DNA from: Caldifarciminota bacterium SM23_42
GTDB lineage: Bacteria; Hydrothermota; Tepidihabitantia; SM23-42
DNA: 50,323 nt
Assembly: GCA_001303785.1 (NCBI GenBank)
Contig: LJUJ01000014.1
Coordinates: 1-50,323, forward strand
Direction of reading: 5' to 3'
Shown piece after piece: positions 1-7,131 of the stretch. Made by a program: the position numbers and the translations under genes. The first letter of the stretch is position 1. Each line of letters begins with the position of its first letter. The notes beneath the pieces were generated by a model, which worked only from the letters and a program-made list of their open reading frames with translations, was not told where the DNA came from and did not search any database.

Positions 1-380
1 TTCTGGTCATACAAACGGCACTTGTCGGACAAAGGTTCAGGAATTCATTAGTCTTTCGAATTGTCTCTGGTAACTTACTTCGATCAACAACCGTGAATCC
101 GAGTGTCCCAAAGAACTTTTCGGCTGTTGTCGTGAGCAAATACAGTACCCTGACCCGGCGCATAAGCCATAACTCTGTCATAGAGCATCCTACCAATGCC
201 GTTACCTTGAGAAATCGATGCTACGACAAGTGACCGTAACAGCCCCAATTCGCCATATATCTCAAGACCCACTGTAACAACGAATACATCATCATGCCTT
301 GCCACGAGAAAATTGTGCAAGTGCATGTGAATATCATCATATGGCAGTCCTGCCGCAGCCAGCAACCTTTTAATCTCTTC
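1..380 (-). pseudogene. Arsenic-resistance N-acetyltransferase (ArsN2-like), broken, runs off the window
   Basis: GNAT-fold acetyltransferase resembling the ArsN2 group of arsenic operons. The first part reads EEIKRLLAAAGLP, then a FLVA strand and GLEIYGELGLLRSLVV, then the acetyl-CoA loop GNGIGRML. The frame then shifts: after codons for APGQG the continuation LYLLTTTAEKFFGTLGF and CPTSAVCMTR lies one base over, so one extra base in the CCC run at 148-150 (GGG on the coding strand) explains the break. The usual first ~10 residues are also missing: an in-frame stop lies at 381-383, inside the end of the preceding gene. A TTG at 363-365 could start a truncated product of 93 residues. The last few residues lie beyond base 1. 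Family assignment is by recalled motif; the frameshift is directly visible but could be an assembly error. Confidence 0.7.
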
Positions 381-690
381 TTACTGCAGCCGGACCGGCG
401 CCCATTTCTATGGCCACTTCTATCGCTTCGATTATTTGTCGATTCGTTGCACCGGATTTTAAAGCCTGCCCGATATGCCACTCCAGACAAGATTCACAAT
501 CGGTTACGATCGATACACCTATTGCGATGAGTTCTTTGTGCTTCCTTTCAAGCACGTCCGTGGTGTAGGCCGCTTTCTCCATCAGAAGAAACGCCTCGTA
601 GATCTTTGATTTCTTTGCCATCAAATACTTATGTGCTCTCTTCCTGTCATTGATTATGTTCTCGAGTTTCTCGATATCTCTTTGGTACAT
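370..690 (-). CDS. Carboxymuconolactone decarboxylase/AhpD-like protein, C-terminus apparently clipped
   Basis: Small all-helical protein of the CMD/AhpD family, whose members are thiol peroxidase-like or decarboxylases. The active-site pattern C-E-S-C-L-E-W-H (CxxCxxxH) is intact near residue 70. Relatives often continue ~10 residues past the EMGxGPA motif; here the frame ends shortly after GPAAV, exactly where the arsN2-like remnant begins, so the two genes look fused by a small deletion. CMD proteins of this kind often neighbour arsM and other arsenic genes, and arsM is 3.3 kb away on the same strand. The start ATG has an AAGG ribosome site. It follows the repeat protein by 34 bases and may be cotranscribed with it. 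Confidence 0.75.
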   Translation of the reverse strand: MYQRDIEKLENIINDRKRAHKYLMAKKSKIYEAFLLMEKAAYTTDVLERKHKELIAIGVSIVTDCESCLEWHIGQALKSGATNRQIIEAIEVAIEMGAGPAAVRRD

Positions 691-724
691 GATTAGCCTT
701 CTGATTGTTTACTACTCATGGGAT

Positions 725-1111
725 CTATACGCAACATGGCGATACTGCTTCTTTTTTTGCGTTTGTGTGGCGTTTACGCTGCAATCTCGCAAATATAAGT
801 AGCCCAGCAACTACAATGCAGCTTGCAACCGAGATCCACAAGAGGTATTTTGACACCCAACTCAGAAAACTGTTTTCGTTGTATCCTTGTCGTTGTGGCT
901 GGACATTCTCGTCAAATCCTGAATATCTCTTTGCAGTCACAACGACCTCAGGCATCATACCTATCTCATCTGAACTCTCAGTGTAATATCGGTGTGTAGT
1001 GACCACAATCTCCGGCATACGCCCGATTGAATCGCCAGTCGCGCCAATAGCTGGCGATATAGGGTTGGTGAATAGTACAGCAATGATTAGCAACCTCATC
1101 AAACCAATCAT
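725..1111 (-). CDS. Secreted, membrane-anchored protein with two 21-residue TonB-box-like repeats
   Basis: No known family recognised. The 128-residue protein has an N-terminal hydrophobic signal (MIGLMRLLIIAVLF), then two adjacent 21-residue repeats with cores IGRMPEIVVTTHRY and IGMMPEVVVTAKRY. A single membrane segment follows (YLLWISVASCIVVAGLLIF) and a basic tail ending in PCCV. This suggests an exported repeat region held by one membrane helix. Start chosen at 1111 because AAAGGAG lies just upstream; an ATG at 1141 would overlap the preceding stop codon. It is the third gene of a minus-strand operon after the DUF5916 protein (26-base gap). The repeat core resembles the EVVVTA stretch at the start of TonB-dependent receptors. 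The same repeat occurs four times in the protein at 20649-21002. Confidence 0.75.
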   Translation of the reverse strand: MIGLMRLLIIAVLFTNPISPAIGATGDSIGRMPEIVVTTHRYYTESSDEIGMMPEVVVTAKRYSGFDENVQPQRQGYNENSFLSWVSKYLLWISVASCIVVAGLLIFARLQRKRHTNAKKEAVSPCCV

Positions 1112-1137
1112 GTCAACTCCTTTCATGTTGTTGTTAA

Positions 1138-3261
1138 TCAAAAGTACAATAAGTACTTGGCCTTGACCGCGCTAATCTGATATTGAGGTTCCAACGAGCC
1201 TAAATCATCCTGCTCACGGTAATCATTCAACGCAACGTATAGCCATGACTTGGGTCTGAAACGCCAGGAAAACAAGAAGCCAAACCGGTTTGACGTTTGT
1301 GTCGCGTCATCGACATCACCACGTGGCATTTCGAAAATCATTTCGTTAAAAACCTCTAGTCTCAGGTCGCTGTTGAAGAAGAATGTGATGTATGGACGAA
1401 AGCGCGGTGTTACCGTAGCAACAGCATTCAGTGTATCCCATTCAACCCACAGATTAGCGCTGATTCCAGGATTAATCAACGGAGTGAATGCATAGCTGTA
1501 GAACAGTGAAGTGGAACTACGGTAGGCCAAGAAATTCTGATAATAATTGTGCATGTAGCCAAAACTGGAATTAATCTGTAGCCAATATCCGAAAACATTG
1601 CCAGACATTGAAAGCAGTATCTCCTTGCGTAGATAGTTGGTATCTGCTTCGTAATATGGCCCGGCGAGAAATTGAAGCGTGGTCGATATGTTATTGCGAA
1701 ATATCGGACTAAAGATCAATACACCCAGTTTCGACCACTCGCTGTTACCTGCTTCCCTTACTGCCTTGATACCACCTGCAATATGCATCGTCCGGACAAA
1801 GCCTTTATTAAATTGAAGATATGGTCCGGTGTAAAGCGTAAGCTTGTCTCTTCCGGACCAGGGTACAAATCCGATATCAGCAACATCAAAGGAATCATGC
1901 ACCGCCTCAGCCGAAGCCATAGTTCTAAGAATACCGACATCGCCCATGTACCCGGATGCGAAAGCCCAACCTTTCCTTCCGTTTCGCTCGCTCACAGCAC
2001 CTTGTAGAATGAATTGATTAGCGCCACTTCGGTAGACACCATCAAGACCCGCGGCATAGCTGTAATCGTCACTGTTTGCCATTGCTCCGCTGAATAGTAT
2101 TCCTAAATCCGAGTTATCCAGCATGCGATGCTTAACCCTTATTGCACCAAACCATTTAGCTGGTTCAATCAGTGTACCATTATCGCTGTAATCCGCAGTT
2201 CGAACGGCTAGTGCACCAACATTCCAGTGTGCGGATTTATTGGTTAACTTCAGTCCGGCACCAATCGGCACTGCGTCACCATCAGTAGACTTGCCAATCC
2301 TTCGCGAGTAGAATATGTTTAAGGGCTGAAAGAAACCCCTGCCCGGACCAAAATCAGACATCCGAAAGATATCTGCGCCCTCGAGAAAGAACGGTCTACG
2401 CTCCTGCAAGTATACCGGATAACGATCAAGATTTAGCGTGAATGGGTCAGACTCAATGTGTGCGAAGTCAGGATAGAATGTGCTATTCAACGTCGTCTGT
2501 GATGTAAGATCCCATTTGAGATTTAAACTCAAACTGGGCTTGAAGTCGGTCGCATCGGATAATACGTCCCGGTCGTATCTTACATAACCTTCGGGGTAAA
2601 GCTCGAAATGATAACCAACCACATGCGGCTCGACATTGGTCAGCAACCCCCACTTTGAGATTAAATCACCCTCGGCCTGCAACACTTCGGTCCAGAAATC
2701 ATCCTCGGCTATGAATGGTATATGGCGTTTGAACTGCACGCCCCACTCATCGAGACCACGTTTATATCGTATCGATTTGTAAGGTATCTTTATTTCCACT
2801 TCGTAGCGATCTTGATATAATTTCACACCGCTGTACCACACACCTTCCCATGAATCATCATTGGTTCTGCCGTCATCGTGTAGCCAGCCATCCCACATCT
2901 GCTCGCTCGCAAATACCCAGAAATAATATCCGGCGGTTTTACTACCAAAAGGGTCGACTTTAACAATAACATAATCTTCATCACCGGTTGGACTGGCAAT
3001 CGGCCTATGGTTTTGCGCATAGCATTTGAACGCAAAATAGATATTCGCTGCATCCTGCAGGACATAAACCACGGTTTTCTCAGTCGGCGCTGCCTTCTCG
3101 TAGGGAACATGCTGCACGAATTTATACACTGAATCTGCCTGCTGCCAAGCATCTTCAATCACGCCATCTATTCTGGGAGCGTTTTCAGTAAAACGGACAT
3201 TCACTGTCTTCGCACTGGTTATGGTTACCGCGGTCAGTAGAATCAATAAGAGCATACGCAT
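1138..3261 (-). CDS. DUF5916 protein: CBM9-like domain plus outer-membrane barrel
   Basis: 707 residues. The signal peptide MRMLLLILLTAVTITSA is followed by a carbohydrate-binding-module-9-like domain (about residues 20-200; APRIDGVIEDAWQQAD is characteristic), then the DUF5916 region with DPFTLNLDRYPVYLQERRPF and FFLEGADIF, and a C-terminal half of alternating strands with many aromatic residues, expected to form an outer-membrane beta-barrel. The function of the family is unknown. Start 3261 is chosen because AAAGGAG precedes it; a GTG at 3303 would overlap the upstream gene and put 14 polar residues before the signal peptide. Middle gene of a three-gene operon. Confidence 0.85.
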   Translation of the reverse strand: MRMLLLILLTAVTITSAKTVNVRFTENAPRIDGVIEDAWQQADSVYKFVQHVPYEKAAPTEKTVVYVLQDAANIYFAFKCYAQNHRPIASPTGDEDYVIVKVDPFGSKTAGYYFWVFASEQMWDGWLHDDGRTNDDSWEGVWYSGVKLYQDRYEVEIKIPYKSIRYKRGLDEWGVQFKRHIPFIAEDDFWTEVLQAEGDLISKWGLLTNVEPHVVGYHFELYPEGYVRYDRDVLSDATDFKPSLSLNLKWDLTSQTTLNSTFYPDFAHIESDPFTLNLDRYPVYLQERRPFFLEGADIFRMSDFGPGRGFFQPLNIFYSRRIGKSTDGDAVPIGAGLKLTNKSAHWNVGALAVRTADYSDNGTLIEPAKWFGAIRVKHRMLDNSDLGILFSGAMANSDDYSYAAGLDGVYRSGANQFILQGAVSERNGRKGWAFASGYMGDVGILRTMASAEAVHDSFDVADIGFVPWSGRDKLTLYTGPYLQFNKGFVRTMHIAGGIKAVREAGNSEWSKLGVLIFSPIFRNNISTTLQFLAGPYYEADTNYLRKEILLSMSGNVFGYWLQINSSFGYMHNYYQNFLAYRSSTSLFYSYAFTPLINPGISANLWVEWDTLNAVATVTPRFRPYITFFFNSDLRLEVFNEMIFEMPRGDVDDATQTSNRFGFLFSWRFRPKSWLYVALNDYREQDDLGSLEPQYQISAVKAKYLLYF

Positions 3262-3299
3262 ATTGACTCCTTTACTCAAAGCAAGAAACGATTCCCAAA

Positions 3300-3845
3300 T
3301 CACTCGTGCATGTATTGCACCCTGTAATTAGGGTCTGGGTACGGTGGCTCGCTGACGAATAGAACGTAATCATTTTCTTTCTCTATTTTCCTTATTTTGT
3401 GACTGCTTGATCTTTGTGTCTCGAATTTGAATACCGAATTTACTTCAATAGCATTGAAAACGTCACGGGATACACTGAAACTATGGATTCTATTGGCACC
3501 GCACAGTCGGATCGAGGCTCGATACTGGATATCAGTAAAGTTATGTTTAATCCTGTTTTCAAATGTCTGACTTACCTTCAGGTCATCATCATGTGCTATT
3601 CCGCCCCGCAAATTCTCCGCAATGGTTATGGCTCTCCCGCCTGTATCCAGCCATAAGACATACAGTTGCTGGTCGTTCATGCCAGTAATCAGTTTATACT
3701 CAACGATTCCCGTCTGTACCCGGGGTGTATAGCCCAAAATAACCAACGTGGCAATTAACCCCAAACAGACCACTATGCCTCGGGGAAGTAACCATCGAAG
3801 GAACTTCTCCGTACAGGGAATTTCTTCCGCTATCTTCTTGAACAT
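3300..3845 (-). CDS. Membrane-anchored protein of unknown function
   Basis: Not recognised. 181 residues: a short cytoplasmic start (MFKKIAEEIPCTEKFLRWLL), one membrane segment near residues 22-42 (GIVVCLGLIATLVILGY), then a ~140-residue extracytoplasmic domain with mixed strands. There are no obvious catalytic motifs. AAGGAGT lies 5 bases before the ATG. First gene of the operon leading to the DUF5916 barrel and the repeat protein, so an envelope role is likely, but this rests on context only. Confidence 0.6.
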   Translation of the reverse strand: MFKKIAEEIPCTEKFLRWLLPRGIVVCLGLIATLVILGYTPRVQTGIVEYKLITGMNDQQLYVLWLDTGGRAITIAENLRGGIAHDDDLKVSQTFENRIKHNFTDIQYRASIRLCGANRIHSFSVSRDVFNAIEVNSVFKFETQRSSSHKIRKIEKENDYVLFVSEPPYPDPNYRVQYMHE

Positions 3846-3881
3846 ATCTACTCCTTATATATTACGCTACATTACCACATA

Positions 3882-3955
3882 CCACGCATATGCGAAATCA
3901 CTGCGTCTTGGGAAGGTAATACCGCCCAGACTACAGCAAGATCGCATATGTGTGG
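3882..3955. repeat. Nested inverted repeat between arsM and the envelope operon
   Basis: CCACGCATATGCGA at 3882-3895 and TCGCATATGTGTGG at 3942-3955 are inverted copies with one mismatch. Between them lies a second small hairpin (TGGG/GGT at 3909-3917 pairing with ACC/CCCA at 3921-3928, three-base loop). Both outer arms also contain a CATATG palindrome. It could be a bidirectional terminator, an operator pair for the operon starting at 3845, or a small mobile relic. No T-run follows on either strand, which argues against a simple terminator. Confidence 0.5.
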
Positions 3956-3988
3956 CTATATTGATCAGAGTTCGTGATACGCGATGTG

Positions 3989-4798
3989 TCATTTCCAGGC
4001 TTCTATGTGTGCACTGACGACGGTATTGGAAAGTGATTTGTATTCCTCGGAGTTTAACTTAAGAGCCTTTGCGGCTTCTTTTTCGGCATCGGCGTCGCCC
4101 GCACTCGCTGCCTCATTTAAGGTGAATTTCACATCTCTGAACCCGGCGGAACGTACTGCTTTTTCATAATCATCAAGATGTATCGCACCGGCCACGCAAC
4201 TAACGTATGCGGCCATATTATCGCGTATCTTCTTCGGCAACTCACCACGCAGCGCGAGGTCGGATATGGCAATGCGTCCACCTGGTTTGAGCACACGGTA
4301 GGCTTCCTTCATCACATCGTGCTTATTCGGCGCAAGATTGATGACGCAATTAGATATTATGACATCGACTGAATTGTCGGCCACAGGAAGGTGTTCAATT
4401 TCTCCTAGCCTGAACTCCACATTACTGTAATTACCTTTCTGCGCATTTTCTCTCGCTTTGTCTACCATTTCGGGTGTCATGTCCACACCTATGATTCTTC
4501 CGTCCTTACCAACCTTCTTTGCGGCCAAGAAGCAGTCAAAGCCTGCGCCGGAGCCCAAGTCCAGCACGGTCTCGCCAACCTTCAGGCTGGCGATTGCGAC
4601 CGGATTGCCGCAACCCAGGCCCAAGTTGGAACCCTCAGGCACAGCCTCGAGCTCGGCAGCACTGTATCCCACACCTTGAATCTTCGTATCCGCACAAGGC
4701 GTGCTCTCGCTTGAGGCCTGTGGGCCGCAGCATGACGTGCGTTTTGCCGCCTTAGCATAGCTTTTGCGCACGATTTGTTTGATTTCATCATCCTTCAT
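3989..4798 (-). CDS. arsM: Arsenite S-adenosylmethionine methyltransferase
   Basis: Transfers methyl groups from S-adenosylmethionine to arsenite. 269 residues with the hallmarks of ArsM: Cys-Cys near residue 23 (RTSCCGPQ), the ELEAVPEGSNLGLGCGNP stretch, SAM motif I VLDLGSGAGFD, GVDMTPEMVDKAR, and the As-binding cysteines in SNCVINL and VSCVAGA. Start 4798 is supported by AAGGGGGA just upstream. The ATG overlaps the end of the AbrB-type gene by 11 bases, so the two are translationally coupled. Likely controlled from the promoter and operator region near 5120-5160. Confidence 0.95.
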   Translation of the reverse strand: MKDDEIKQIVRKSYAKAAKRTSCCGPQASSESTPCADTKIQGVGYSAAELEAVPEGSNLGLGCGNPVAIASLKVGETVLDLGSGAGFDCFLAAKKVGKDGRIIGVDMTPEMVDKARENAQKGNYSNVEFRLGEIEHLPVADNSVDVIISNCVINLAPNKHDVMKEAYRVLKPGGRIAISDLALRGELPKKIRDNMAAYVSCVAGAIHLDDYEKAVRSAGFRDVKFTLNEAASAGDADAEKEAAKALKLNSEEYKSLSNTVVSAHIEAWK

Positions 4799-5096
4799 GT
4801 TGTCCCCCTTTATTGTTTGATTTTCCCTCAAAATCTCGTAAAAGTGGAAGAAGAATGTTCTTTAGGGAATCAGTGAGTTGCTCAACCCGCATGAGTGATA
4901 TGCAGTACAACTGACCATCCTTTTCCCACGAAATCACGGCGAATTTATTGCCTGCCTGGATGTCTGCGCTGTCCCGGATATCCTTTGGGAGCACCATTTG
5001 ACCGCGATCATCAATCGAGATGATCGACTCCATCTTGCAGCACTTTGTTTTATGCTCGGAACCGTTCGTATCCAGCTTTTCCAGCTTTCTCTTCAC
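4788..5096 (-). CDS. AbrB/MazE/SpoVT-type protein (HgcAB-associated-like)
   Basis: 102 residues. After a short Lys/Cys-rich lead (KTKCCKMES) comes a swapped-hairpin AbrB domain (SIISIDDRGQMVLPKDIRD, residues ~27-70) and a helical tail. The combination of an N-terminal Cys pair, DDRGQMVLPK, and SWEKDGQLYCISL resembles the small AbrB-like proteins annotated as HgcAB-associated; that is from memory. It could bind metal or arsenite through C-C and act as regulator or chaperone for ArsM. The start is GTG at 5096, set by GAGGAGGT 6 bases upstream. Confidence 0.75.
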   Translation of the reverse strand: MKRKLEKLDTNGSEHKTKCCKMESIISIDDRGQMVLPKDIRDSADIQAGNKFAVISWEKDGQLYCISLMRVEQLTDSLKNILLPLLRDFEGKSNNKGGQHEG

Positions 5097-5141
5097 TTAG
5101 GACCTCCTCACATTTTTCCGGTATTTCGTTATAATTAGACC

Positions 5142-5159
5142 AATCAGATTTATCTGATT
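5142..5159. promoter_or_regulatory. ArsR-like palindromic operator upstream of the arsM operon
   Basis: An 18-base near-palindrome, AATCAGAT-2-ATCTGATT, lies 46-63 bases before the GTG of the AbrB-like gene, beside an AT-rich minus-strand stretch (TAATTATAAC) that could be the -10 region. The symmetry and sequence resemble operators of ArsR/SmtB repressors. No arsR gene is visible in this window, so the regulator would be elsewhere. Confidence 0.5.
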
Positions 5160-5254
5160 TCTACTCCTTAGACAACATTTCCGTAGAATGGTTTATTGCA
5201 AAAAAGAACAAAGGAGTCAGTTGTTCAGTGGATTGAAATGAAGGTATTAATGTA

Positions 5255-5277
5255 AGAGGCGGGTCGAACCCGCCTCT
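5255..5277 (-). terminator. Hairpin terminator after lepB
   Basis: AGAGGCGGGT and ACCCGCCTCT form a perfect 10-bp stem with a 3-base loop, located just past the lepB stop codon. The T-run on the minus strand is weak (CTTACATT), so termination may be partial. Confidence 0.6.
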
Positions 5278-5303
5278 ACTCTAGAGAATAGATGCTAGGC
5301 CTT

Positions 5304-6017
5304 TTACATCACCTTACCAATTCTCGCCAGGCGGATTTCCTTCCACTGCCAGACCTTTATCAGGTCCAGCAGATTCTCTCCCTCGTTGCCAGGGTCAAAG
5401 GAGAAGAATATGAATAGTGGCAAGCCTTTTAGATACTTCTTGTGCAAGGGTCCCCAGAACCTTGAATCAAAGGATGTATCACGGTTGTCGCCCATAACAA
5501 AAATACAATCTTCAGGTACGACTACTGGTCCGAAATTGTCTCTAACCTGTATTCCCATCATGTCGGCAAGCAGACCCTGCTCCCATTTCTCCTGATAAAT
5601 TTCAAGATTCAAGTCTACCCCGCGGAAATAGCGTCGATCATCGTGCCGTGCCTGTGGTTCATCGATCTTCTGTCCATTAATGAATACGATTTTATTGACT
5701 ATCCGTACGGTATCGCCTTCGATGGCCACACACCTCTTGACGATACTCTTGTTTTCAAAAGGCGATGCAAAAGCAACTATCTCGCCCCTTCTGGGATTCC
5801 GTCCTGGTATCAAAGGAATTTGCTGATTAGAGAACGGAACCGGGATCTTCACTCCGTAAAGAAACCGATTCACCAACAGCGCGTCGCCAACGAGCAGTGT
5901 CTTTTCCATGGAGCCCGTTGGTATCACATATGCCTCCACAAAAGCCGCCCTCAGAACAAGGACTATGGCAATGACCACTATCCACGATAAAATATACCTT
6001 CTGATTTTTTCAGCCAT
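5304..6017 (-). CDS. lepB: Signal peptidase I
   Basis: Cleaves signal peptides from exported proteins at the inner membrane. 237 residues: one N-terminal membrane helix (residues ~9-28), catalytic Ser36 in VIPTGSMEKTL, general-base Lys94 in SIVKRCVAIEGD, and the box E motif FVMGDNRDTSFDSRFWG. The cell clearly exports many proteins, judging by the neighbouring genes. The start ATG has no ribosome binding site; a TTGACT-17-TATAAT promoter ends 5 bases before it, so the mRNA is probably leaderless. Confidence 0.95.
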   Translation of the reverse strand: MAEKIRRYILSWIVVIAIVLVLRAAFVEAYVIPTGSMEKTLLVGDALLVNRFLYGVKIPVPFSNQQIPLIPGRNPRRGEIVAFASPFENKSIVKRCVAIEGDTVRIVNKIVFINGQKIDEPQARHDDRRYFRGVDLNLEIYQEKWEQGLLADMMGIQVRDNFGPVVVPEDCIFVMGDNRDTSFDSRFWGPLHKKYLKGLPLFIFFSFDPGNEGENLLDLIKVWQWKEIRLARIGKVM

Positions 6018-6022
6018 ATCAA

Positions 6023-6051
6023 ATTATAGGCCACTTCAAAATGGAAGTCAA
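6023..6051 (-). promoter_or_regulatory. lepB promoter (leaderless)
   Basis: Minus strand: TTGACT at 6046-6051, 17-base spacer, TATAAT at 6023-6028, then 5 bases to the lepB ATG at 6017. The predicted transcript would begin at or next to the start codon. The -35 box shares bases with the stop codon of the transposase gene upstream. Confidence 0.8.
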
Positions 6052-6953
6052 CGATCCCGAAGCGGCACTTCCCCAACCACGGGGACAGGCATAACATTTT
6101 TAACTTTTTTGTGCAACGCTCTGTACACTGTAATATGCGAGATACGACACAATTGCGCAACCCGTGGCGGTTTCAACCCAACTTCCTCGACCAAATATGC
6201 AATGATTTTGCCTCTCAAACGCTTCTCTCTCCATCCATTGGGAGCAAATAATAGCCTAGGCTTGATCTTGAAACGCGTAGTAATCAGTTCAAGTATTTGT
6301 TTGTCACTGAGATCCTCTTGCCCCGCAGGAATTTGGCGTTCTCGTACTTCCTGCTTAAACTCGTCATCACCAACAACTACTGCAGATTTCATATCCCAAT
6401 CTATCGGTCCATTTGCAGATCCTAACACGAATTTTCTATATCGATTGATACGTTCCTGCTCGTTTCCGAATTGTTCCAGGATAACATCAGGCTTTAAGAA
6501 CCCTAATGGCGCATCTCCAAGATATATCTGGTAGCTGGTCCAAGGATAATACCTCGGATCTGTTACAAGATTTGCTTCGACGGCCTGACGATGGATATAG
6601 CGGGACAACCATAAACCGTACTCATTTGCCTGTACAACTTTGTTGTTGAATCTTTCCCCAAAAACATGACCGACTCGTCCGGTCATACGATTAAAGTACT
6701 GCGCGTACTCACCATGAAGGCTATTCATAAACTCCGACACCCTACCTAGAGGATCATACACAAAGAGATGAATATGCGTTTGCATCATGGCGTACGCGAC
6801 AATATCAACTCGATAGTCCTTGCTGTATTTCTCAAGAGAATCAAGATACCTGACATAATGCTGGTCAGCAAAGAAAATCGCTTGCCGGTTATTACCCCGC
6901 GCATATATATGATGGTATATTTCTTTCCCGGATAATCTTGGACGTCGAGCCAT
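6048..6953 (-). CDS. REP-associated tyrosine transposase (RAYT, Y1/HUH family)
   Basis: Single-strand DNA nuclease of the IS200-like superfamily that acts on REP hairpins. 301 residues: N-terminal ARRPRL and YHHIYARGNN, the HUH pair at His60/His62 (MMQTHIHLFV), and the catalytic tyrosine Tyr119 in SRYIHRQAVEANLV. The C-terminal third has a helix-turn-helix look (GLKPPRVAQLCRISHITVYRALH). AAAAGGAG precedes the ATG. The C-terminal residues VKNVMPVP are encoded by one of the flanking inverted repeats, so the gene reads into its own REP sequence. Confidence 0.9.
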   Translation of the reverse strand: MARRPRLSGKEIYHHIYARGNNRQAIFFADQHYVRYLDSLEKYSKDYRVDIVAYAMMQTHIHLFVYDPLGRVSEFMNSLHGEYAQYFNRMTGRVGHVFGERFNNKVVQANEYGLWLSRYIHRQAVEANLVTDPRYYPWTSYQIYLGDAPLGFLKPDVILEQFGNEQERINRYRKFVLGSANGPIDWDMKSAVVVGDDEFKQEVRERQIPAGQEDLSDKQILELITTRFKIKPRLLFAPNGWREKRLRGKIIAYLVEEVGLKPPRVAQLCRISHITVYRALHKKVKNVMPVPVVGEVPLRDR

Positions 6954-7128
6954 TTTACTCCTTTTGCAGATAGTGTTTATGACAAAAGGGTGATAAACAT
7001 CGATAAAATGTGCAAAATGCTATGCCTGTCCCCACTATATATACAAGTTTCGAGGCCAGAATAACAACAAAGGAAGTTAGGGACAGTGATTAGAAGGTTA
7101 AAATGTTAAAAATGTTATGCCTGTCCCC
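6081..7128. mobile_element. RAYT unit bounded by 24-bp perfect inverted repeats
   Basis: Bases 6081-6104 (begins GGGGACAGGCATAAC) are an exact inverted copy of 7105-7128 (ends TTATGCCTGTCCCC). A third copy in the same orientation as the right one lies at 7014-7033, matching 19 of 20 bases. GGGACAG at 7080-7086 pairs with CTGTCCC at 7026-7032, giving a REP-type hairpin in the upstream region. The arrangement is typical of REP/BIME units mobilised by RAYTs. The gene sits between lepB and the M1-like gene, all on the minus strand. Confidence 0.8.
7014..7033 (+). repeat. REP copy upstream of the RAYT gene
   Basis: AAAATGCTATGCCTGTCCCC, a near copy of 7109-7128 (one mismatch). Together with GGGACAG at 7080-7086 it can form a long-loop hairpin; the pair probably marks the substrate of the adjacent transposase. 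Confidence 0.7.
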
Positions 7129-7131
7129 GGG

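Noticed and set aside
3262-3303. GTG at 3303 as start of the DUF5916 protein
   Set aside because: AAAGGAG and a signal peptide point to the ATG at 3261; the GTG overlaps the previous gene.
5255-5277. Repeat element rather than terminator
   Set aside because: Only one copy is seen in the window and it lies directly after lepB, so termination is the simpler reading.
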